From the NCBI GenBank assembly GCA_022829145.1, contig CM040743.1, forward strand, positions 36,807,841 to 36,871,840: DNA of 64,000 nucleotides, given 5' to 3'. This DNA is from Albula goreensis. Lineage: Eukaryota; Chordata; Actinopteri; Albuliformes; Albulidae. Shown here one piece after another: positions 50,597 through 61,285 of the stretch (the first letter of the stretch is position 1; the number at the start of each line of letters is the position of its first letter). The notes beneath the pieces were generated by a model. That model was not told where the DNA came from. It was given only the letters and a program-made list of their open reading frames with translations, and ran no database searches. Position numbers and translations under genes: made by a program.

Positions 50597-53500
50597 CACA
50601 CACTCACAAGCAAACACAAATCCAGTCTCTCACTCAATCATGCAAACACGCACACACCTCAGTTCCCACGGAAAGGAGCCTTATGTTATACAGACAGGCA
50701 GGATGGATACGATGACATCACCACCTTCCCATCTCACGCTGTTTGTGTCAGGATCCGGCCAGTGGGCAACATCTGCCGTATGCCATGGGGGAAGGGGAGG
50801 CGGGGGGTCATGGCCATGTTCATTACTGAGACCCCCTCCGCAAATCTCACTCCCCACTCTGTCAAAAGGGCCTCGCCTGGATAAGGCTGTCAGGCATACA
50901 ATCCCTCCACTGAGCAAGTCCAATTAAGTCCATTTGGGCCCTAAGTATTGACATGGTGGTTTCATTTCTCTGTTACTTCCTCTAGCTTTCACACTTTTAA
51001 TCCTTACAACATCATGAAGCCCAGGCCTTAGGGTTCAAATGTTCTATTTTTAAAAAATGTCAAAACTTACACTCTATAATTATCATGGTATCTTTATTGT
51101 ATAACTGAATCATTGTATTCTGCTTAAAACTGATTTTGCATACTTATAGTTAGCCATTTTATTGTTGTAATACATGGAATGACTTCGTAAAACGCCCAAC
51201 CCATGGAGTCAGTATTTATTTGTATACTTAAAGGAACATTTGTGAATGATTATTAATCACTAAGCATAGCAGCTGAGAGGCTGGGTGCTGTAAAGGAACA
51301 TGTGTGTTTGAAGCAGCGCCTCGCTGAGATGCTGCTCGACGTTATTGCAAAGGCATCACTGTAGACAAGATATAAAAACACAGTTTGTTGGGATAGAATT
51401 GTTCTAATGTGTCATTTGTTATTTGACACAAATGAGGTTTCTGTGGAACCTGACTTAGTGGGCAATATCATCTGGCCAGGATATATTTTGAAGTTACACC
51501 CTCTTCATTCTTGTTCTCAATTCCATGGGTTTGCAGAACAAACAGCACCCATGCTTTCAGCTCAGGGCTATGGCTTAGCTGTCTGCCCCAGCTGTTCTCA
51601 TCCACTAAGTGAGGTGATGTCACCCCCCTCTGAGTATCAACTGTTTGGATTATCAGTCAGGTATTATTGTTTCTGTCTGCATAGCCGACATCATTACCAA
51701 GGGTGAACTACACCCCCCAAATTGTGGCCTACATATTGAGTACAGGGTTGCTGGGCTTTGCTGTAGACTGGAGACACACCAACAGGTAACATTCTGTGGG
51801 TTTAACCTGGTTAACTTAGTATTTTTGTGTGCTTTTAAAGGGAGGTGACTTTTTTATTATTTTAGGCTTAGGTTTTATATTTACAGATAAGATTAAATGT
51901 GCACCTTTTTAGAATTTGTTGTTTACAATAGGAGGTTTCTGTGTTGTCTGCAGCAGTGCTATCAACCAGAACTGAAGAGAAAGAACACTGATTTGAATAT
52001 CTGTTCAGCAAGCACAGTATGAAAATAAATGTATATAAATAAATGCCAATGGGCATCTCAACGTTCCTTCAGCCAATCAATGCTGTAGTGAGGTCCACTA
52101 CGCTACAACTCTGTCACCAGGGTGGAGCAGCTGTGCAGCAAATCCGACTGTCAACATTCATTAGGTCTGTGCCAAGATTTGCACTGACCCTCTGAACTCA
52201 CCGTCTCTGCATGTGCAAATATCCATGTATTGTGCAGAGGAAAAAATGGGACACCAAGTACAGCAAACATGGTTTTACAGGCCAAAACAATTTGCAGAAG
52301 ATTGATTTGATCGATTTATGTTATTTTAGGCAAACACGCTGAGGCCTCTAAATATGAGATGGAAACTGCATATATGGCAAAATTTCAGCAGTATAACATA
52401 GCGGCAGGATATATAAATCTGCTGTCAAAAAGCAACATTCTTGGTTGTAATATCAAATAAATCCTTGGGGTAGGGTTTGACCACATGTGCCACCCGTCTG
52501 TAAGTCTGCATTTTTAAAAGCAAGTAAATGTGTTCTTAGTAACTAAGTAAACTTTCCTTGGGTTTAACACACCCTGGACATTTTTTTTTGTTATTAAAAT
52601 TTATTGTCCGTCAACAAGATATGCATGTGAAACAATACATTGATTACAGTGTATTCTTTGCAGAGTGCAAAGTTCACTTCAAACAAACTAGTTTGATTGA
52701 AGTGAATTGTGCTTCTCTGAAACTCTGAAGAAATTGAATGGGGTCAGTTTAACATGGCATAAGACCTGAGTAAGCAGAAACTAGAGAATGGGTCATACAT
52801 TCCACTCCGACCCATGTTACATCAGAAATGTGTATAAATACATGTGTTCATCCATTTTCATAAGGAATGGAAAGGAAACAAGTGCTGTGACCAATATCTC
52901 TGCAGCTTTAAATTGTGGGCTTTAAAGTGTGAGAAGCTATAGCATAGCTAATTTAGCGTCTGCTTCTTTAACAACATAAATGACCGTAACCAGAAAGCCA
53001 TCTGTCACAAATCTGATTACCCCACCAAATTGCCATTTAACTCCAGTTAGCCATGCTGTCAGACACACTGATATCAACAGGTCTTATCTCTATCAGTGTG
53101 CTTCAACAGCTAGACCTACACACCACAGCACCGGTGGGTCTTAGGCTTGTGTGCAAACAAAAGCATGAATCATGATAAAATAAAAGCGCACATGAGAAAA
53201 ATATTGTTTTCACTCTGTCAAAACAGTAGCTTTTCCTCAGAATTAGAATCAGACATTCTGAGCATTCCACCACAAATCCTGATTACTTACAGTCAGCGAG
53301 TCTAAGAGGTTAACATGTCTGCTTTGCTCTGATTGGACAGTCATATCCTATACCTGCTTCTGGAATTTGACTTTTTTTTACATAAGAAGATTAAGGCTTT
53401 TCTTCAACATTTCCGTTTTCTTTGCCACTTAATAATGTTGACTGAATGGATTGGATTAGTTAAAAATGCAGTGAGAAAGGAAAACGATGTGTTGTTAAAT

Positions 53501-55792
53501 AAAGCGGATCAGACGGCTACTTTACTCTAATTCAAAGGCACGTGCCACAGACTTCCATGGGAAAATTTCTGTTTTGAGTCTTTCAGGAGAGAATGGAACA
53601 TTTATGCCTCCCATTACTTAATGTGGAGGTAACATTTCTCCAAAGCATAATGATTGTAGGGCATGCCCAAAATACATCCAAGTCCCCCAGTGTGCGTCCA
53701 ACAGATAGGACCTGCTGCAAGTCTCATTTAGGATCTCCTGAGTGGAGTTACATAACAAAATGATGTGCTAATTTAAAATGGATCAGGTGATGTGCTAATT
53801 TTTTTTATTTAGCACATTATCCATGACACTCAACTTTTTTAAACTACCTGTCCTACAATGATATTTGTGAGAGGCGCTCTAAAAGTGTAATATACAGATT
53901 AGCTTTGTGCAATAGAGGCAAAACCTCTATTTATATTTTTTAAAAAAGGAAAATAAAACAGCGGAGGCAAAGGAGCTTGTGATTGGTCTCCACAAGCATG
54001 TAAGGGTGAGTGGAGCCTCGGATACAGAGAGAATGAAGGTGGGGGGGGTTAGTGTACAGTATTGGTCAAGCAGCTCCTGGTAAGAGAGAAGTGTACATTT
54101 CCTGTTGAGCCGAGGGATCATTACTGCTTTCCTTGTTTCAGCTGGTGGCTTAATCGCTTTTTCACACGCGAGCAAGGGACGTCCACCTGGCCGAGGTTTC
54201 ATTAAATGGCCTTAATGGGTTCCCAGCAATATGGGTTAGTCTCATTGGCGACTGCTGGGTGAAGGTGTGCTGTCTGTTTGTGTGTGACTAACGGGATTAT
54301 GGGATTGCCATGCCCACATCAATGACCTTCTCCCACTGAAGGAACTGAACTGAAATGAGTTTGTGTGGGTGCCATGGTGATGCCCATACTAAAATGACAC
54401 CTTGTGGCATGGACCGACTCTGTTATAGTGGCCCTGTGCCACCGTGTCCTCTCTCCAGTACCCACTTTTGGGTTTGGAGGATGCAGTGTGCCACCTTGAT
54501 GATCTCATGCTCTGTCTTGTGCCTGTATGTTTGTATTGCTTGTATTGTAAATACAGTATTTCTGCAGTTGGTGCCAATTTGAATTTCCCTCCGGGGATGA
54601 ATAAAGTATATTCAACTCAAAGATATCTTTGTTTTAAGGGGTAAAAAGGGTCAGCTGGTTCAGAGATGACATCATCCAGTAGAACTTCACAAACACAAAA
54701 GGATGGTCGCCCCCACCCCCCACCCCAGCCCACAAAACTCTCATTGCACCCAACACAACAGCATTCAGGTCTCCATGCTGCACGTGACAACGGCCTCTGA
54801 GCGTCCCTCCCTCAGAGTGACCGCACAGGCTACAAACAAGCGACAAAGGAGGAAGAAATAGGCCTCTATGTTGGATTTTGACACCGTCCATTTGTGGCTA
54901 ATGAAGCGTGTGTCATCGTTCCTAAAAATCACTGCAGCTTTAGGGTTGTCAGAGGAATCCTCGCTGTATGACCCTCTTTTCACTGATTGTCTGTGCTAAA
55001 AATAAAGACCAATTAATATCGTATGGCCAAAACTAATTAGTGGTGGTCTGGAAATAAAGGGAAAAAAACTGGGGGAAAACATTCAGTGTATAGATCAGCC
55101 ATGACCTCTATCCAGGTTGACATACTTAACAGCTTATACTATTTTACATTGATGAACCACTAAGTGGTACCTTTTTCTACCAGTTTGTCAGACAGTTTGC
55201 ATGTATTATTTGGAATGTAGGACAGAAGATTGCAAGAATTTTGACCATAGACTTTTTTTAGGTAAATATGCAAGGGAAAGTATGTGTGGAATTAGTTTGA
55301 GTATGTTAGCTAACTCTTGTTGATTTTGATGATTTTAGAGTCCAAAGTTTATGCACAGAGGTAGGTATGCTTAGGAAATCAGGTCCTACTGTGTATCTGG
55401 AAGGGGGAAATTTGTATTATACAAATGTGGATTTGCTCAGAAATTTGATTGCAAAAATTAATTTTGTGGAGAGATGTTTTTAATGCATGTGAGTAGATTG
55501 GCTGGAATGCCAGCAGCCTCTGAGTGTCACTGTTTGTTTTTTAGGGGGACGTTTTTAATCACTGTAATGGTTTTTGCAGGGGGAAGTTTGCCGTGGTGAA
55601 GAAGTGCGTAGAGAAGCGCACGGGGAGGGAGTATGCTGCCAAGTTCCTGAGGAAGAGGAGGAAGGGCCAGGACTGCCGTCTGGAGATCATCCACGAGATC
55701 GCCGTGCTGGAGCTGGCCACCGCCAGCCCCCGGGTCATCAGCCTGCACCAGGTGTATGAGACGGCCAGTGAGATGATCCTGGTGCTGGAATA
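46735..55792 (+). CDS. stk17a: STK17A (DRAK1) Ser/Thr kinase, first two coding exons, 3' partial
   Basis: STK17A is a death-associated protein kinase family Ser/Thr kinase; in mammals it is largely nuclear and linked to apoptosis. Joined exons 46735-46904 and 55580-55792 give about 127 residues: a divergent N-terminal tail, then the start of the kinase N-lobe. Visible motifs are the glycine-rich loop GRGKFAVV (split across the intron), the ATP-anchoring Lys of YAAKF (codon 55641-55643) and the helix-C Glu of IIHEIAVLE (codon 55695-55697). STK17A rather than STK17B is indicated by [18 protein letters not shown] and [13 protein letters not shown]. The next expected segment (YAAGGEIF...) and the catalytic loop were not found before base 64000, so the remaining exons lie beyond the window. 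Confidence 0.93.
50478..50660. repeat. Compound CA microsatellite
   Basis: A perfect (CA)25 core at 50545-50594 is flanked on both sides by shorter interrupted CA tracts. The long open frames in this region, in several phases, are repeat artefacts. Confidence 0.95.
54480..54622 (+). mobile_element. Possible retroelement 3' end (rggatgaataaagtat type)
   Basis: The segment ends gaatttccctccggggatga, then ataaagtata. This is close to a 3' end common in fish LINE-type elements, gaatttcccctcggggattaataaagtatc. The start is uncertain and no open frame is visible. Confidence 0.45.
55580..55792 (+). CDS. stk17a: STK17A exon 2 (kinase N-lobe)
   Basis: The acceptor is ggtttttgcag and the donor is ta|gtgagt. 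The exon encodes [20 protein letters not shown], then [40 protein letters not shown] and [10 protein letters not shown]. The basic cluster [10 protein letters not shown] is a DRAK-family feature. The split Tyr codon at its end fits the family's VLEYAAGGE. A (CA)13 tract begins six bases into the following intron. Confidence 0.96.
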
Positions 55793-55798
55793 GTGAGT

Positions 55799-55824
55799 AC
55801 ACACACACACACACACACACACAG
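55799..55824. repeat. (AC)13 next to the STK17A exon 2 donor
   Basis: A perfect dinucleotide tract starts six bases after the GT donor of exon 2. Confidence 0.97.
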
Positions 55825-57896
55825 TTAAAAGGTACAAGAACACAAATTTTCAATTGCGAACATTTAGGAATTCCACCCTTTCATTCCATCTTGGCTCATC
55901 ATTTTGCCTACATTCTAAACGGCTCTCATTGAAGGTTAGAATTTGTTTTAGACATACTGCAGTTTGTTGCATTTTCAAAAGACTTGTCCATAACTCTGTC
56001 CATAGTACTAATTTTAATGTTATGTTTTCACACAAAGTGTTTTTCCTTTAGCAAATGCCTAACTACACCGAACTCTTGCCTGAATATTTCACTCATAATT
56101 AACTGCGAAGTGATATACAGGTTAGATGGAATTCAGCTGGTTATTTACTTATGCATTTTTACAAACTTCCTGTTGCCGGACAGTTCATTCTCAGCTAAAT
56201 GAAGCATGGCTAGAGTAGGCTGTTTTACGGCTACAGGTTTAGAGATCAGTCCCACAGCTTTCCAAAAGCAGTCGATCCCAAGGGCCTCAGTTACAGTGAT
56301 AGATTGTGGGTAAGAGCCTCATGAAATCCTGGCATTCCAGTTCAGAATGCCTACTTCTACCTCAGGCTGTTTATCCACACAGAAGAAACATGGTGATCTT
56401 TTACCAGATTGACAATTGAGCCTAAAAATCTTTCATCATATTATAATATAATATTGTGATATGCTGCATACTCTGTAGTAGACATTCTGGCTGTCATATC
56501 CAACTGTAAATGAAGGGAAAGTCTACATTGAGTTTTAAATCATTTTGTCCGTTCAGCAAAGTAAACAAGTGGAAAAAGACCTCCTCTCTTAGGTAGAGTT
56601 CATTGCCTTGCATATTAAACGTCCCAAGGTAGGATCCTTCCCCTGTCCCAGTTGTTGCTGGCTAAGAGCAGATGGGGCTCATAATCCAGCTCACACCCCC
56701 CACAGTGACATCCCTCCACGCCCTGCTGAACAGGGGCTTTTTCACAAAAGTGCGGCTCCGCCCTCTCAGTGACCACACGGGCCGGTAATCCACATTGTTC
56801 ACCAGGGTGAACATATTGGGCTCCTAAGAGTGTCACGTGCTGATGCCGAGCCATGTACATGTGTATGTGTGTTTGTGTGCGTGTATGCGTTTGCACGTGT
56901 GTATGTTCCAGTATTATGAAGCATCGTAGATCCCACACTGTAGTGTCCAGATGTATAGTGGTTCTACATTGGGCCTCTTGTGTAGGGTCAATTTGATTGA
57001 AATAATTTGCATTTTCAATTCATTGCATTTCTACTGGTTTGCGAAATTTCCTGTTTTTGTGAATCACAGTGGTCCATGCTTAGGCCTACTGAAAAATGTC
57101 CATTTTGCAGGTACTTTTTCATCTTTTTTAATGTTTCTACCTGGTAAGATTTGGAAGTACTTGTTTTTCATTTTCCTCCTTGATAGCAAAAAAGATCTGA
57201 AAGCAGAGTGGTTTGATGGGCATACATTGCCAAGAATGCACCTTACTATGTCAGCCTATCTTACCTGATTCATAAATGCTTGACATGCCCAAGCCGTTTC
57301 ATTTTTACAGAACTATCAGGTGCTATTTAATTTTAAAGTAAAATTGATAACAGTGGCAGCTGAAACTCCTTCATTTCTCCCTGATTCATTTTCTATCAAT
57401 AGCATATCATATGACATTGTTGTATTATATTTCTCCATTTTTTGCTTTTCAGGACTTAAAAGTGCAGATAGGCTAAAAGAGGGCTGAAATCTCCATTTGG
57501 GTCTGATGCAGCTGTAATATTCAACATAATCTTTGTGCAGTAGGAAACTTTAAGAATAGAAATGTGAATTGTAGATTTTAAAGATATGGTATGTGTATAA
57601 GTTGACATGGGCAGAACAGTGAGTGATCGTTTGTGTGTGTTTGTGCATCGCTGGGTGGTGAGTGCTCTGAGGGCACTCTGAAGTGTGGGAGACAGTGCTT
57701 CAGTGGGCCAAGGGTCAACACTGTTAATCTTTTCCCACAATGCATAGCGCTGGCCAGCCCATGGGAACTTGTAAAAATGCTTTGGTTTGGGGGGAAACCC
57801 CTGTGCCGTGGAGACTGCCCTGGGACTGTGCAGTCATGGGAAAGAGAAACCCAGCTGGGGCACAGACAGACGGCATAGACGCCAGACCCTGGTTCG

Positions 57897-57898
<2 letters not shown>

Positions 57899-57985
<87 letters not shown>

Positions 57986-58030
57986 TGTGTCTGTGTCTGT
58001 GTCTGTGTCTGTGTCTGTGTCTGTGTGTGT
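57899..58030. repeat. Compound microsatellite: (GT)n then (TCTGTG)n
   Basis: A perfect GT tract of about 86 bases (57899-57984) passes into about seven tctgtg hexamers ending near 58030. A short (TCTG)n occurs near 58079-58096. Long Cys/Val and His/Thr open frames on both strands here come only from the repeat. Confidence 0.95.
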
Positions 58031-58908
58031 GCTGTATCCGTGGGGATGTGTCTGTATGTCGTTATCTGTGGGCATTTATGTCTGTCTGTCTGTCTGTATC
58101 TGCAGGTGAATGCATGTTCATACATGCATGTGTGTCATGGCATATTTGTGTCTGTTTCCGTGCTCACGTGTGTGGATAGGAGTATGTGTGTGGGCGCACG
58201 TGTATGTGGATTTATGGATCTGGGCTAGGTGTGTTTATATATGTTATAGGTAAAATTGCTCCTCCTGAGTGTGGTTTCCTTGTTGCTTTACTGTAAATAT
58301 AGACTGGGTCAGCATCTGCTCTCTCACCACAGAGAGACTGCCCTGGAGCTGGTGGTGGAGGCTGTACTGATAAACTCTTAAGAGGTAACCTAAATCACAG
58401 ACATATTCTGAGGAGATCTGAGACCTGGGAAAGAATTCTCAGGAAAAGAGCTTGTTACAGTTTGATTTATAACAAGTCAAACCTCACTGTCAGATATTTT
58501 AGTGTTTCTGCATGTTTGTGTGTGTGTGTGCGTGTGTATACGCTCTCGTGAGTGTGTGGTGACAGATGTTTTTCCACTTTTGTCTTAAAGGCAAGGCAGG
58601 AATTGTGGATGTAGCAGATGAGTGGTTTTCCGCACCCTGTTTGCCAGGGAAAGAGAGCAGAATAAACAGCCGCTTCCTTTTTGAGCCCTGTGTTTGCATG
58701 TCTAAATGCACAGTATCTGACCCAGAAAGGTTTTCCTGTTTCCCTGTGTAATTCAGATCAAAATCATGCTTGTCACTTTCTAGTATCAGATCCCTTGAGA
58801 AAAGGAGTTTGCCTTCAAATATTTTATCCAAAATTCAAAACCAATATACAAGAGAATTTGGTTATATCAAAAGATTATTTTAACACATGGATAAATATCC
58901 ATTAAAAC

Positions 58909-59092
58909 AGCAGGTCTCAGCCCTGGCCCAGGAGGTCTCTGGGGTATGCTGGTCTCTGATGTCTCTCAGCACTTAATCAATCAGTTATAGCAGGTGATTA
59001 CACAGTTCTTTTGCCTTACCTGGTGTCTTGCGTCAGAATTGGCTATGGAATGTAGAGTTTGGACTCTCCAGGACCTCAGTCCAGGATGAAAA
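58909..59092 (+). mobile_element. Decayed interspersed repeat (caggtctcagccctgg type)
   Basis: The segment begins caggtctcagccctggccca, has tatgctggtctctgatgt, and ends gactctccaggacctcagtc, then caggatgaa. The same layout (opening ctccag...ctgg, tatgctggt, lighter middle, closing ccaggact) is seen in the minus-oriented copy at 11196-11348. It is non-coding. Confidence 0.45.
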
Positions 59093-59984
59093 TATGAGTG
59101 TCTGGACGTTGACTTTGCAGGATGTGGAAGAGATTCTCACTGACCCACAAAACACAGGACAACACAGCTGAGGACCAGACAACACGCATCGAGATGGTAT
59201 CAAAGCCCAGTACAGACATCAACGATGATGCAAATGATGTTTGGTGATGTTTGATTGTTTGATGCAGATGATTGGTGTTTTGCAGGTCACTTTTGCAGCC
59301 TGTCACATTACTGTCCAAACCAAAAAAGTTTTCAGCCTAATCCAGCAGCAAGTCTATTGCTTGCTTAGTAACCAAAGCAAAGATTAACTGGAAGCCTGCA
59401 TTTTTGTGACGTGCAAGAAGCAGAAGATAACAAACAGGTAGAGCTGAGAATGATTCTCTCACCAGTAGCATGTAATGCCACGTGCACAGGTCAAATGTGG
59501 GATTTTACTGTTTACAGATTGTATTTTTTGTTTGTCATGTATTCCATGTTAAGCTTTAATCTCAGTAAAAGTATCCTGTAATTTCTATAGTCGTTACAGT
59601 CTTAATTCCTGGGGCACAGAGTTGACCTGCTGTCTGTAATCTGAATGGATCGTCAATGTACACCATTATAGCAAAGAGGAATCTATCTCTGTCCCATTGA
59701 CCATGAGAGGAAACCCACTCAAACTCAATGAAAAAAGTCATTGGCCCCAGAGTGAAATGAACCTCCTGCCCTCTCCCCCCCATCACCAGTATTCAAAGCC
59801 TGTAATGGGCCGGGTTTTGATTTGATGGGAAGTAGAGCGGAACTCGTTCTCTTTGTCAGAAAAAGCTCGCACGTGAGATTTGTGGGTGAGGGCAAGGTCT
59901 TCTGTGGGATCTTGACTGCAGTTGACTGATGATATTTTTGTTGTGAGTGGGTTAGGAGGGGAGGAATGTAGGTTTTCCCATACA

Positions 59985-60155
59985 CAGAGCATCGTTTGCG
60001 GCAATTAAGCGGCTGTAGGCTGATCTGAGGCGGTCTCTCTCGCTCGCTCCCTTTCTCTCGCACGCGCGTGTGCAGAGGGGTCTCTGTGTCAGGGCGCTGG
60101 GAGCCGGCACGTGAGCCGCGGGGAGCGTGGCTGCCGTCCTAGTGGGTTTAATCGC
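59985..60155. promoter_or_regulatory. CpG-rich patch in STK17A intron 2
   Basis: I count about 18 CpG dinucleotides in 170 bases, against very few in the flanks. It contains a cacgcgcgtg stretch and one gcacgtgag E-box (60107-60115); an identical gcacgtgag lies upstream at 59869-59877. An internal promoter or enhancer is possible but not shown. Confidence 0.35.
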
Positions 60156-60165
60156 CCCCCCCCCC
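60155..60165. repeat. C11 homopolymer
   Basis: Eleven consecutive C residues close the CpG-rich patch. Confidence 0.9.
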
Positions 60166-61120
60166 ATCGCTAGGGATCACTCCCACTTCATCAAGCTTAT
60201 CTGGGATCCAGGATCGGCTCACTTTGCCAACCACAACCTTTCACCCAGTAAACAAGAGGATGCTACAGAGAGCGGAGAGATGTAACCGGGTCAGTGACCA
60301 CTCATTTGGGACAGCACCAGCACCTGGCTGCAGATCAGAGACCAATTAACCTCCTATACTAGCATGATGCTGACCTACAGCTGAATCCAGACCTGCACTT
60401 AAGTGCATTTCCTGTGTACATTTTTCACTTTGTGAATGATGACTTGTGTGGAAAATGCACTTAAGTATATTTCTGCATTCAACCCTATGAATACTAATGA
60501 ATACATTTAACATCAGTCTGCAACCAAGCCTTTTGAACAGGTATGAATTCACCTGCTGCTGTCCTAAAGACTATCATAGCTTTGAAAATGTTACAGTGCT
60601 TGTGGATATCTTGGAACTCTTATTTAATTCAGGAATTTGAGATCCTTTAACAGTCCTAGCCACGCACACAATGCTAACATGTGTATATATGTTTGAATAT
60701 GTGGTGTGGTATGTTTTAGTGTGAAAATCTGTTTCTCATTCCACCACTTAGTTGGTTTTGCCTGAATGATCAATTAAAAGATCCAGAGCACAGTTAACAA
60801 AGTGTAGTATGGTTATAACCACAAAACCAATGCTTAAAAGACAAAGAAAGGTTTTAGGCATGTTGGCTGGAGTTGGCCATGCAGGCATTCCTCTGCTGGG
60901 ATTCTTGGCACAGATATAGGGTCTGTTGCTGTGAAAATCAGATAAAGAGCATTCACTTCAATACCTCTCTGTACCTCGCTGTGTGGTCTAAGGAATAGTC
61001 CACTCACTCCTTGGTGAGGCCAGTTTCACCTCTCATCAGAAATTCCCCCAGTTGATGGCAGCGCTGCAGCATCCGCCCCAAAGGCAGCTAATGAGAAAGT
61101 CAGTTATTTTTCTTACATCT

Positions 61121-61285
61121 ATTTATTTTGTTAGCATGTTTACCCAGAGCTTCATACTTTAGCGACATGACACATAGCATCCATCCATTTACACAGCTGG
61201 GTATTTACTTTAGCATTTCAGGCTGAAGTGCTTTGCACAATAGCAACCTGATTCCCCACAGGCGTTGGACCTGGAACTATGGAAT
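61121..61285 (+). mobile_element. Decayed interspersed repeat (atttatttagcagac... type)
   Basis: The order atttattttgttagcatgtt, then catccatttacacagctggg, tatttacttt, gctgaagtgctttgcacaat and a gacctggaac end fits a very common fish repeat whose usual form reads atttagcagatgcttttatccaaagcgactta ... catttatacagctgg ... aagtgccttgcccaaggg. It is clearly mutated from that form. Confidence 0.5.

Larger units (their letters stand above)
46905..55579. other. STK17A intron 1
   Basis: This 8.7-kb intron is mostly AT-rich unique sequence. It holds a short GT tract near 49702-49723, a compound CA microsatellite (about 50478-50660), a possible LINE-type 3' end (54480-54622) and a C-rich tract at 54710-54731. 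No exon is recognised on either strand. Confidence 0.6.

Noticed and set aside
50374..50927. Overlapping open frames up to 156 codons rich in His/Thr or Cys/Val
   Set aside because: They result from the CA microsatellite, which is open in several phases.
57578..58228. Several long open frames on both strands (Cys/Val-rich and His/Thr-rich)
   Set aside because: They are produced entirely by the GT and TCTGTG repeat tract.
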